A DNA stretch of 64,000 bases from CAVXEH01 sp963805305 (lineage in GTDB: Bacteria; Chloroflexota; Limnocylindria; QHBO01), in NCBI GenBank assembly GCA_963805305.1, contig CAWDTM010000008.1, positions 372,001 through 436,000 of the forward strand. The letters are read 5' to 3'. The position numbers and the translations under genes were made by a program. Each line of letters begins with the position of its first letter. Within the stretch, counting starts at the first letter, position 1. Positions 1 to 7,109 of the stretch are shown one piece after another. The notes under the pieces were generated by a model that saw only the letters and a program-made list of their open reading frames with translations, did not search any database and was not told the origin of the DNA.

Positions 1-422
1 CGTACACCATCGCGCTGCTCTCCGCCGTGCCGGTGGCGGACCCGGGGGCGCGAGCGCGGCAGCGGCGCATCATCCTGCTTGGCGACGTCCCGTCGCCGGT
101 CAACCCGCCCTCGGGCTGCCGCTTCCACACGCGCTGCTGGCTGCGCCAGCAGCTGGGCAATCCCGAGCGCTGCGTCACCGAGCGACCGGTGGTCCGCGAG
201 CTTCACCCCGAGCACGGCGTCGCCTGCCACTACGCCGAGGAGCTCGCGGAGCCGACACGCCGGGAGCAGCTGGTCAGCGCGGCCGCCTCCGTCAGCTCAG
301 CGCGCACGGTGGGGGACGAGGAGTCGGTGTCTCCGCCGCCGATGCCGCCCGCTCAACGGCCGGGCGAGTTCCCGAGCGTCGACAATGCGTCGGACGAGGA
401 GGCCGCTGCTCGGCTAGGCTGA
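1..422 (+). CDS. Oligopeptide/dipeptide ABC transporter ATP-binding protein, C-terminal part
   Basis: This is the 3' end of a gene that enters the window from the left; the reading frame is already open at base 3. What remains is the C-terminal oligo_HPY-type extension that follows the ATPase core in DppD/DppF/OppD/OppF proteins. Visible features are the typical SGCRFHTRC stretch and the spaced cysteines after it (NPERC, then VACHY). In this family the segment is thought to help coupling to the permease or to bind a cluster. The ABC motifs lie outside the window, so substrate class is inferred from the tail alone. The stop is 4 nt before the next start. Confidence 0.85.
   Translation, partial: YTIALLSAVPVADPGARARQRRIILLGDVPSPVNPPSGCRFHTRCWLRQQLGNPERCVTERPVVRELHPEHGVACHYAEELAEPTRREQLVSAAASVSSARTVGDEESVSPPPMPPAQRPGEFPSVDNASDEEAAARLG
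415..420 (+). promoter_or_regulatory. Leaderless -10 candidate for the NAD synthetase glutaminase gene
   Basis: TAGGCT ends 6 nt before the GTG at 427. It lies inside the 3' end of the upstream gene. The spacing matches the many other leaderless starts in the window. No -35 is evident. Confidence 0.45.
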
Positions 423-426
423 CCGC

Positions 427-1335
427 GTGCAGTACCGCGTCGCCCTCGCCCAGATCGCCCCGCGCCTCGGCGACCTCGCGGGGAACCTCGACCTCGTCGC
501 AACCCGGGCCGCGGAGAGCGCCGCCGGGGGAGCCGATCTGGTCGTCTTCCCGGAGCTCGCGCTGACCGGGTACCTCCTCTCCGACCTCGTGCCGGAGGTG
601 GCCATGCGGGCCGACGACCCTCGCCTGCTGGCCTTGGGGGCCGACCTGCCCGAAACCAGCGTGGCGGTGGGCTTCGTGGAGGAGACGCGGGCGCATCGGT
701 ACTGCAACTCCGTGGCCCTGCTGCGGGGCGGCGAGCTGCTGGGCCTGCACCGCAAGGTCTATCTGCCCACCTACGGCCTCTTCGACGAGTCACGGTTCAC
801 GCACCCCGGGCACCAGATCCGGACCACCGACGTGGGCGATCCGCTGCGACGCATCGGCCTCAGCGTCTGCGAGGACTTCTGGCATCCCTTCGTGCCCATG
901 CTCCAGGCCCAGGACGGCGCGCTGCTCCTCGTGAACGTGGCCGCCGGACCGGCGCGCGCTCCCGGGAGCGAGGCGGGGCTGGCGGCGGTTGCCGGGTGGC
1001 ACCGCATGCAGGAGACGTATGCGCTGCTCGGGACCGTGGCCGTCGCCTTCTGCAACCGCGTCGGCAACGAGGAGGGGCTGACCTTCTGGGGCGGATCGCG
1101 CCTCCTGGGTCCCGACGGGACGGTCATCGTCGAGGCCCCCCTCTACGAGGAGGCGGTCGTCACCGGCATCCTCGAGACGGACGACCTGCGCATGCAGCGC
1201 TACGCGCTGCCACTGGTGGCCGACGAGCGCCTGGAGCTCGTGCGTCGCGAGATCGACCGGATCATCGCGGAACGTGCCGAGCTGCCCCCGCCGGCCGATG
1301 AGGACGGCGGCGACAGTCCGGGACCACGCGGGTGA
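427..1335 (+). CDS. Nitrilase-family glutaminase subunit of a split NAD+ synthetase
   Basis: A 302-residue carbon-nitrogen hydrolase. The Glu-Lys-Cys triad is visible: Glu in FPELALTGY, Lys in HRKVYLP, Cys in SVCEDFW. These motifs match the N-terminal glutamine-amidohydrolase domain of glutamine-dependent NAD+ synthetases, which supplies ammonia to NadE. Here the domain is its own protein. The GTG start is 4 nt after the previous stop, and the stop overlaps the nadE start in GTGA, so the two are almost certainly co-translated. Fused versions are about 600-700 residues. A free-standing omega-amidase is less likely given the neighbour. Confidence 0.85.
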   Translation: MQYRVALAQIAPRLGDLAGNLDLVATRAAESAAGGADLVVFPELALTGYLLSDLVPEVAMRADDPRLLALGADLPETSVAVGFVEETRAHRYCNSVALLRGGELLGLHRKVYLPTYGLFDESRFTHPGHQIRTTDVGDPLRRIGLSVCEDFWHPFVPMLQAQDGALLLVNVAAGPARAPGSEAGLAAVAGWHRMQETYALLGTVAVAFCNRVGNEEGLTFWGGSRLLGPDGTVIVEAPLYEEAVVTGILETDDLRMQRYALPLVADERLELVRREIDRIIAERAELPPPADEDGGDSPGPRG

Positions 1336-2222
1336 CCACGACCGCCGGCCCCGGAGGGATCGCCGGGCCGGCCAGCGGCGCACCCCTGCCGCAGATCGAC
1401 CCCGCGGTCACCACCGACGTGATCGTCGCCTTCATCCGCTCCGAGCTCGCCCGGGCGGGCTTCGAGCGTCTCGTGCTAGGGCTCTCCGGTGGGGTGGACT
1501 CCGCGACCGTCGCCTACCTGTCCGCCCGCGCGGTCGGGGCCGACAACCTCCTCGCGGTGCGGATGCCGTATCGCACCAGCTCGCCGGAGTCCGAGACGGA
1601 CGCCATGCGGGTCGTCGATGCCCTGGGCTGCCGGACCGAGCGGGTCGACATCACCCCCATGGTGGAGCCCATGCTCGCGCTCGTCGGGGCCGCGGACGCC
1701 CCGGACCTGCAGGTCCGCCGGGGGAACGTGATGGCCCGCCAGAGGATGATAGTGCTCTACGACCGATCGGCCGCGTTTGACGCCCTGGTGGTCGGGACCT
1801 CGAACAAGACCGAGGCGCTGCTTGGCTACGGGACGCTCTACGGTGACATGGCGTGCGCCCTCGCGCCCATCGGGGACCTGTACAAGACCCAGCTGCGCGC
1901 GGTGGCGCAGCATCTCGGTGTGCCGCCGCGGATCGTGGCCAAGCCGCCCTCGGCCGACCTGTGGCCCGGACAGACCGACGAGGGAGAGCTGGGGCGCTCG
2001 TATGCGGACCTGGATCGGGCGCTCTTCGCACTCGTCGATCGGCGCTGGACGGTGGATCGCTGCGTGGCGGGAGGCCTTGACCGCGACCTCGTCGAATGGG
2101 TCGCCGGTCGCGTGGCTCGCATGGAGTACAAGCGCCAGACGCCGCCGGTCGCCAAGGTCAGCCTGCGTACGCCCGGGATCGACCACCTGTACCCGCGCCG
2201 TCGCCCCGGATCCCGTCGGTAA
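1332..2222 (+). CDS. nadE: NAD+ synthetase (NadE), synthetase subunit
   Basis: A 296-residue adenine-nucleotide alpha-hydrolase-type synthetase. It adenylates nicotinate adenine dinucleotide and amidates it in the last step of NAD synthesis. The PP-loop SGGVDS lies about 55 residues in. The VVGTSNKTE and YGDMACALAPIGDLYKT stretches are the conserved substrate-binding regions, and PPSADLWPGQTDE is the usual P2-type loop. It overlaps the upstream glutaminase gene by GTGA. The first 25 residues are a variable Gly/Pro/Ala-rich lead. Ammonia probably comes from the upstream protein. Confidence 0.92.
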   Translation: MTTTAGPGGIAGPASGAPLPQIDPAVTTDVIVAFIRSELARAGFERLVLGLSGGVDSATVAYLSARAVGADNLLAVRMPYRTSSPESETDAMRVVDALGCRTERVDITPMVEPMLALVGAADAPDLQVRRGNVMARQRMIVLYDRSAAFDALVVGTSNKTEALLGYGTLYGDMACALAPIGDLYKTQLRAVAQHLGVPPRIVAKPPSADLWPGQTDEGELGRSYADLDRALFALVDRRWTVDRCVAGGLDRDLVEWVAGRVARMEYKRQTPPVAKVSLRTPGIDHLYPRRRPGSRR

Positions 2223-2258
2223 GCCGTTGCACACCGAGCGGTAAGCGCTCGTCCCTAG

Positions 2259-2318
2259 CCTCCTGCCCGAGCGGCCGACTCGCCCGGTGCGCTCGCAGCC
2301 CGGGATGCGGGCAGGAGG
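2259..2318 (+). promoter_or_regulatory. Inverted repeat that can sequester the ssb ribosome-binding site
   Basis: CCTCCTGCCCG at 2259-2269 is the exact reverse complement of CGGGCAGGAGG at 2308-2318, giving a perfect 11-bp stem with a 38-nt loop. The right arm contains the whole Shine-Dalgarno AGGAGG (2313-2318) of ssb. The loop holds a smaller CCCGG/CCGGG stem. If folded in the mRNA it would hide the ribosome-binding site, which suggests translational control. This only works if transcription starts upstream of 2259, which was not established. Confidence 0.55.
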
Positions 2319-2326
2319 TTCATTCC

Positions 2327-2761
2327 ATGAACAAGGTGCTGCTGGTCGGTCGACTGACGAGGGATCCGGAGCTGCGGTCGTTGCCGAGTGGCAAGCCGCT
2401 CGCGACCTTCGTGGTGGCCACGAACGAGTTCCGCGGCGGAGGCGGCGAGCGAACCGAGTATCACAACGTCGTCGCCTGGGACCGCCTGGCGGAGATCTGC
2501 GGCCAGTTCCTTTCGAAGGGCCAGATGGTCGACATCGAGGGCCGGCTCCAGACGCGGCAGTGGGACGACGACGCCGGGATTCGCCACTGGAAGACCGAGG
2601 TGGTGGCGGCCTCGCTGGAGATGCTCTCCGGGCGCGGGAAGAAGGACTATGCCCGTGAGGTCCAGGCCGCGGCGGGTGCCGACGGTGCGGACGCCGGCAC
2701 AGCCCAAACGGAGGGCGGCGAGGACGGCTCCGGAGAGGAGGAGCTCGCCATCGCCATGTGA
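2327..2761 (+). CDS. ssb: Single-stranded DNA-binding protein
   Basis: A 144-residue SSB with an N-terminal OB fold (about residues 1-105): MNKVLLVGRLTRDPELR, EYHNVVAWDRLAE and the VDIEGRLQTRQW strand. It coats single-stranded DNA in replication and repair. The ATG was chosen because AGGAGG lies 8 nt upstream and the family begins with MNKV/MNxV; the frame stays open upstream without homology. The C-terminal tail is acidic but ends EEELAIAM instead of the usual D-D-D-I/L-P-F partner-binding tip, which is unusual. It may be a specialised SSB or the lineage may use a different tip. Confidence 0.93.
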   Translation: MNKVLLVGRLTRDPELRSLPSGKPLATFVVATNEFRGGGGERTEYHNVVAWDRLAEICGQFLSKGQMVDIEGRLQTRQWDDDAGIRHWKTEVVAASLEMLSGRGKKDYAREVQAAAGADGADAGTAQTEGGEDGSGEEELAIAM

Positions 2762-2772
2762 CCCGATGGTGT

Positions 2773-2799
2773 GGCGGGACCACCACCAGTGGTCCCGCC
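2773..2799 (+). terminator. Hairpin terminator after ssb
   Basis: GGCGGGACCAC (2773-2783) pairs perfectly with GTGGTCCCGCC (2789-2799) around a 5-nt loop, 12 nt after the ssb stop. No T-run follows, which is the same style as the other hairpins in this window. Confidence 0.65.
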
Positions 2800-2920
2800 C
2801 GATCAGCAAGGAGTCTTCGACTCAGCGGCGCGCCGGGGACCTGACGCGTCCGTCGAGACAGGGTGGCCGGATCCTGCTGGCGTTCCCGGCGAACCGTCCG
2901 AACGGACAGGAGGATCACCC

Positions 2921-3586
2921 ATGCGACATCTCTCGAGGCCCGTGAGCCTGGCCACCGGCGTCATGCTCGTCGCCACCCTGGCGGGCCCCGCGCTCGCGAG
3001 CACGCCCGCCACACCCAACGTGCGACCGTCGGCGCCGGCAGGATCGATTCACCGGCTGGTGACTCGACCCCTCGCCCTCGACGACGCGGAATGCGCCGCG
3101 CTGGCCGCGAACAGCGACGCTCCCGGCCGCACCCGGCGCCCGACCGCAACATGCTCGGCGACCATCACCCTGGAGGTCTCCGCCACCCGCCTGGCTCCCA
3201 TCGCGGACGGCTCCCTCGTCACGCAGGGCGGCTCGAGGTGCAGCACCACCTGGGTGATCACCAGCGAGCGCGCCACGGTCCAGAGCATCTTCGGAGGGTT
3301 CTTCTGGTCGGCGAGCGCCAACGCCACCGGCTACGGCGACAGCTGCGGTCGGGTGATGTGGACCTCGGTAACCTGCGACCAGCACGGAATCGGCTACGCG
3401 GTGCGCATCGACTGGTGCGGGGCGTATCCGGGGCGCTGGACGTGGTACGGGTACACGTCCACGAACTTCGGGTTGAACATCACCGTGTCCGCGGTCGCAA
3501 ATGGCACGCCCATCGCCTGGACGCACGGGGCGCGCAACGGGTTCAACCCGTACACGGGAAGCCAGTACGGCTTCTTCTACTGGTGA
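2921..3586 (+). CDS. Secreted cysteine-containing protein of unknown function
   Basis: A 221-residue protein with a clear N-terminal signal peptide: MRHLSRP, then a hydrophobic segment ending in LAGPALAS, with cleavage expected near residue 27. The mature part has at least seven cysteines (such as ATCSATI, SRCSTTW, DSCGRV, VTCDQH, DWCGAY), suggesting disulfides, and an aromatic, Gly/Asn-rich C-terminus ending GFFYW. The start is set by AGGAGGA 6 nt upstream of ATG. I do not recognise a family. A 46-residue membrane peptide follows 4 nt downstream and may be co-expressed. Confidence 0.75.
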   Translation: MRHLSRPVSLATGVMLVATLAGPALASTPATPNVRPSAPAGSIHRLVTRPLALDDAECAALAANSDAPGRTRRPTATCSATITLEVSATRLAPIADGSLVTQGGSRCSTTWVITSERATVQSIFGGFFWSASANATGYGDSCGRVMWTSVTCDQHGIGYAVRIDWCGAYPGRWTWYGYTSTNFGLNITVSAVANGTPIAWTHGARNGFNPYTGSQYGFFYW

Positions 3587-3590
3587 TGCC

Positions 3591-3731
3591 ATGAAGCGCC
3601 TTCAGGTCATCCTGGCCATCGCCGCCCTGGTCGTGCTCCTGCTGGCACTCGGCGCGTTCGGGGCGACCGGCAGCTCATCACTGTCGGGGCAACCAACAGT
3701 GACGCATTCGCTCGGCCTGCCCGGTCAGTGA
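3591..3731 (+). CDS. Small single-pass membrane or exported peptide
   Basis: A 46-codon frame starting 4 nt after the secreted protein gene. Residues 5-27 are strongly hydrophobic (LQVILAIAALVVLLLALGAF), followed by a short Ser/Gly/Thr-rich tail. The sequence looks like a membrane anchor or an uncleaved signal. Its stop codon lies inside a terminator hairpin. Evidence is limited to the frame, hydrophobicity and tight spacing. Confidence 0.5.
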   Translation: MKRLQVILAIAALVVLLLALGAFGATGSSSLSGQPTVTHSLGLPGQ

Positions 3732-3740
3732 CCGGGCAGG
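3716..3740. terminator. Bidirectional hairpin between convergent genes
   Basis: CCTGCCCGGTC (3716-3726) and GACCGGGCAGG (3730-3740) form a perfect 11-bp stem with a 3-nt loop. It sits between the small membrane peptide gene and the convergent glutamate-synthase-like gene. No T-run is present. Confidence 0.65.
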
Positions 3741-3745
3741 GACGG

Positions 3746-5224
3746 TCAGGTGGCGGCGGCAGCGCTTCGGCGGCGCGGCTCCACGGCCGGTTTCTCGTCC
3801 CGAGGCGGATAGGCGTCGTTGAGGTACGCGTCGATCGCCGTGGCCGCGCGCTTTCCGTCGCCCATGGCCAGGATCACGGTCGCCGCGCCGCGCACGATGT
3901 CGCCGCCCGCGAAGACGCCCGGCATGGAGGTCATGCCGTGTGGGTCGGTCTGGAGGTAGCCACGGTCATTGACGACGAGGTCGGGAGCACTGGCGGTGAG
4001 CAACGGATTGCTGCGGGTGCCGATCGCGACCACCACCATGTCGCAGGGAAGCTCGAACTCCGAGCCCGGGATCGGCTCAGGCCGACGGCGGCCCGAGGAA
4101 TCGGGCTCGCCGAGGGTCATCTCGACGCAGCGCAGGCCGGTGACCCAGCCCTGCTCGTCGCCGATCACTTCGACCGGCGCGACCTGGAACTTGAAATCGA
4201 TGCCCTCTGCCTCCGCGTGGTGGACCTCTTCGGCACGCGCGGGGAGCTCCTCGCGTCCGCGCCGGTACACGATCGTCGACTGGGTGGCGCCCATGCGTCG
4301 TGCGGTGCGCACCGAGTCCATGGCCACGTTCCCGCCACCCACGACGGCGACGCGGCGCCCATGGAGGATCGGCGTGTCCGCTTCCTCGTTCCAGGCGCCC
4401 ATCAGGTTGACCCGGGTGAGGTACTCGTTCGCGGAGTAGACGCCCTTGAGGTTCTCGCCGGGGACGCCCATGAAGACCGGCAGGCCCGCGCCCACGGCCA
4501 CGAAGATGGCGTCGAACTGCCCGCGCAGCTCTGGCAGGGTGAAGGTCTTGCCAATGATGGCATTCGGCTCGATCTTGACGCCGGCCTCCTTGAGACGGTC
4601 GACCTCGGCCTGGACGATGTCCTTGGGCAGCCGGAACTCGGGGATGCCGTAGATCAGGACCCCGCCGGCGGCATGGAAGGCCTCGAAGATGGTCACCTCG
4701 TGGCCGCGGTGGACCAGCTCACCAGCCGCGGTCAGCCCGGCCGGACCCGAGCCGATCACCGCCACGGACTTCCGGGTGCGCGTCGCGGTGGCGTGCTCGA
4801 GCTGATCGGCGTGGGCTTGGGCCCAGTCCGCCACGTACCGCTCCAGGTAGCCGATGGCGACGGGCTTGCCGGTCTTGCCCCGCAGGCAGACGAGCTCGCA
4901 CTGGGTCTCCTGCGGGCAGACGCGCCCGGTGACGCAGGGCAGCGCGTTATCGGCCAGCAGCGAGTTGGCAGCCGCCGCGACGTCGCCGTCGCGCAGGAAG
5001 CGGATGAAGCGAGGAATGTTGACCGATACGGGGCAGCCCGCGATGCAGTATTCCTTGGGGCACTCCAGGCAGCGTTGAGCCTCCAGGAGGGCGAGCTGAT
5101 ACGTCAGCCCCTCGTTCACCTCGGCGAAGTTGACCGCGCGCAGCTTGGGATCCTGCTCCGGCATGACGACCCGGTCGATCGCCATCCTCTCCTTCTTGGT
5201 GAGGGGTGGTTGCTGCTCGGTCAT
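3746..5224 (-). CDS. NAD(P)H-dependent flavoprotein, NfnB/GltD-like (glutamate synthase small-subunit family)
   Basis: 492 residues. The N-terminus carries the cysteine clusters of the GltD fold (CLECPKEYCIAGCP and CVTGRVCPQETQCELVC) for two [4Fe-4S] clusters. FAD- and NAD(P)H-binding Rossmann motifs follow (VIGSGPAGLTAAGEL; VVGGGNVAMDS) and a C-terminal FAD motif (GVFAGGDIVRG). Start: the ATG overlaps the upstream stop in ATGA, and the much longer open frame lacks homology. Next to the NfnA-like partner this is most likely electron-bifurcating NADH-ferredoxin:NADP oxidoreductase or sulfide dehydrogenase SudA, rather than glutamate synthase, since no large GltB is nearby. Confidence 0.85.
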   Translation of the reverse strand: MTEQQPPLTKKERMAIDRVVMPEQDPKLRAVNFAEVNEGLTYQLALLEAQRCLECPKEYCIAGCPVSVNIPRFIRFLRDGDVAAAANSLLADNALPCVTGRVCPQETQCELVCLRGKTGKPVAIGYLERYVADWAQAHADQLEHATATRTRKSVAVIGSGPAGLTAAGELVHRGHEVTIFEAFHAAGGVLIYGIPEFRLPKDIVQAEVDRLKEAGVKIEPNAIIGKTFTLPELRGQFDAIFVAVGAGLPVFMGVPGENLKGVYSANEYLTRVNLMGAWNEEADTPILHGRRVAVVGGGNVAMDSVRTARRMGATQSTIVYRRGREELPARAEEVHHAEAEGIDFKFQVAPVEVIGDEQGWVTGLRCVEMTLGEPDSSGRRRPEPIPGSEFELPCDMVVVAIGTRSNPLLTASAPDLVVNDRGYLQTDPHGMTSMPGVFAGGDIVRGAATVILAMGDGKRAATAIDAYLNDAYPPRDEKPAVEPRRRSAAAAT

Positions 5225-6099
5225 GAGCCCGCCTTCGCCGCCACGATGGCCTCCTGGTCGGACTCGGCCCGGCAGGCCTCGCGCTTGGCCAGGGCCTCCT
5301 GCTCGAAGGTCCGGTAGGTGCTCAGGCGGTCCGAGAGCGCCTTGAAGTCCACCTGGTGGCCGTCGAACTCCGGCCCGTCCACGCACGCGTAGCGCGTTTC
5401 GCCGCCGATGGTGACGCGACAGCCGCCGCACATTCCGGTCCCGTCGAGCATGATCGCGTTGAGGGAGACCGTTGTGGGCACGCCGTACGGCCGGGTGAGC
5501 TCCGAGACGGCGCGCATCATGGGCACCGGGCCTACCGCGTACACCGCGTCGACCCCGCCCGCCTCGATGGCGTCCTTGAGCGCCTCGGTCACGAAGCCGG
5601 GCCTTCCGTAGCTGCCGTCGTCGGTGCAGGGAAGCACCTCGCCGGCGCGACCCAGCTCCTCCTCCATGATCACCCACTCGCGGGAGCGCCCACCCACGAT
5701 CGAGGTGACCCGAACGCCACGGCGCTTCAGTTCCTGGGCGATGGGCAGGATCACGGCAGTGCCCACGCCGCCGCCAACGCACACCGCGTGGCCGGCCGCG
5801 AGCAGCTCGGTGGGGCTGCCGAGCGGTCCGGCGACATCGGTGATCGCCTCGCCCGGCTCCAGCTCGACGAGGTCGTAGGTGCTCTTGCCGACCGACTGGA
5901 TGACCAGGCTTATCGTGCCCGCCTCGGGATCCGCGTCGGCGATGGTCAGCGGGATTCGCTCGGCACCGGGGCCTCGCCGAACGATCACGAACTGGCCGGG
6001 GCGCCGAATCTGGGCGATCCGGGGCGCGTCGACGACCAGGCGCCAGACGTTCGGTGAGAGATGGTGCTTCGCTCGGATGACGTGCATATGGGCTCCCAT
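5221..6099 (-). CDS. Ferredoxin-NADP reductase subunit alpha, NfnA/SudB-like
   Basis: 292 residues from the chosen start. An FAD-binding beta barrel (GQFVIVRR, ERIPLTIADAD) is followed by an NAD-binding part (CVGGGVGTAVILPIAQ). The C-terminal [2Fe-2S] site reads DGTGMCGGCRV, then ACVDGPEFDG, the hallmark of NfnA, SudB and PyrK-like subunits. It is co-translated with the flavoprotein downstream (ATGA overlap). Start choice: ATG at 6099 (MGAHMHVIRAKHHL); ATG at 6087 is equally possible, and a GTG further up adds sequence without homology. Likely function is the NADH- and 2Fe-2S-binding half of a heterodimer. Confidence 0.85.
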   Translation of the reverse strand: MGAHMHVIRAKHHLSPNVWRLVVDAPRIAQIRRPGQFVIVRRGPGAERIPLTIADADPEAGTISLVIQSVGKSTYDLVELEPGEAITDVAGPLGSPTELLAAGHAVCVGGGVGTAVILPIAQELKRRGVRVTSIVGGRSREWVIMEEELGRAGEVLPCTDDGSYGRPGFVTEALKDAIEAGGVDAVYAVGPVPMMRAVSELTRPYGVPTTVSLNAIMLDGTGMCGGCRVTIGGETRYACVDGPEFDGHQVDFKALSDRLSTYRTFEQEALAKREACRAESDQEAIVAAKAGS

Positions 6100-6242
6100 G
6101 CATCGCGGTTCGACCCGCAACCATGGTGCCGCCTCGACATATGCGCACTCATGCACCAGAGCGCACCTGTTTGGCGTGCCGAAGGTCACAGTTCGAGGGG
6201 CCAGCCTGACCGCCCGAACCGGGATGGGCGTCCGCCGGCGAG

Positions 6243-7061
6243 CTAGGAGCTGGCCTCGACGGCAGGAACCGCGGTCTTGCCCTTCGGCCAGTAGAGCTCC
6301 TTCTTGACATGAAACTCGGGGAATCCGGACGCCATGAGAATGCCCTCGACGTTGAGGATCATCTCGGGATTCCCGCAGATGTAGACGACGGTTCGCTCCG
6401 GGCGCAGCCCCATGTCGTGGCAGACCGCCTCCACGATCGTCTCAACGCGTCCCGTCCGGCCCGTCCAGCTCGCATTCCTCGGGTCGTTGGGCCGGGAGAC
6501 GGTTGGTATGTAGCGGACCGGATACGTTCCGTCAGCCTCCCAGCCGCGCAGGAGCTCCGCGTAGCCGAGCTCGTTGGCGTACGAGCAGCCGTGGAGCAGC
6601 ACGGTCTGCCGCGGTGCGCCCGCCGCCAGGGACTCGCGCATCATGGCCAGGAAGGGCGCGATGCCGGTCCCGGTGGAGACGAACAGGTGCGTCCGGTCAT
6701 CGTCGGGCTCGAGCATGAACTTGCCCTTGGGCCCGATCATCCGCATCCGGTGCCCGATGGGCAGCCGCCAGAGCAGGGTCGTGAAGCGCAGGATGGGGAC
6801 CAGCTTCACGTAGAACTCGTAGCCCTCGGTCCCCGCATCGCGCGGGGGCGAGGCGACCGAATACGGCCTCTGGACGATCTTCCCGTCCGCGTAGACGCCG
6901 ATGGTCATGTACTGGCCGGGCTCGAACGGCGTGGCCTCGTCGTCGAAGCGAACCCAGAAGTAGCCCAGGTCCTCGGTCTCGTCGACGCGGCGAATCAGGG
7001 TCGCGTTGTAGGTGGGGTGATCGGCCTCGATGGCTCGTGCGTCAGCGTCATGGTCGTTCAT
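6243..7061 (-). CDS. fpr: Ferredoxin/flavodoxin-NADP+ reductase
   Basis: A 272-residue plant-type FNR: FAD motif QRPYSVASPP, phosphate-binding FVSTGTGIAPFLAMM, and CGNPEMI in the NADP domain. It ends with a KKELYWP tail near the flavin. It transfers electrons between NADPH and ferredoxin. The start ATG at 7061 is supported by family length; the open frame beyond it is the antisense of metG. It sits just downstream of the NfnAB-like pair on the same strand but has its own -10. A second FNR is encoded at 27901 next to a ferredoxin. Confidence 0.9.
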   Translation of the reverse strand: MNDHDADARAIEADHPTYNATLIRRVDETEDLGYFWVRFDDEATPFEPGQYMTIGVYADGKIVQRPYSVASPPRDAGTEGYEFYVKLVPILRFTTLLWRLPIGHRMRMIGPKGKFMLEPDDDRTHLFVSTGTGIAPFLAMMRESLAAGAPRQTVLLHGCSYANELGYAELLRGWEADGTYPVRYIPTVSRPNDPRNASWTGRTGRVETIVEAVCHDMGLRPERTVVYICGNPEMILNVEGILMASGFPEFHVKKELYWPKGKTAVPAVEASS

Positions 7062-7072
7062 CTTCGGATCCA

Positions 7073-7078
7073 AGTGTA
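7073..7078 (-). promoter_or_regulatory. -10 candidate for fpr
   Basis: On the minus strand TACACT ends 11 nt before the fpr ATG. It lies back-to-back with the metG -10 in a 48-bp divergent gap. Confidence 0.4.
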
Positions 7079-7091
7079 GCCGCGGTCCGGG

Positions 7092-7097
7092 TAGAAT
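7092..7097 (+). promoter_or_regulatory. -10 candidate for metG
   Basis: TAGAAT, 12 nt before the metG ATG. The same hexamer stands before pcrA and ligA. The predicted start of transcription is within a few bases of the start codon. Confidence 0.55.
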
Positions 7098-7109
7098 CGG
7101 CGCCCGACC

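Noticed and set aside
292..793. Several overlapping minus-strand open frames near the window start
   Set aside because: All lie antisense to the ABC ATPase tail and the glutaminase gene, with Arg/Pro/Ala-rich translations.
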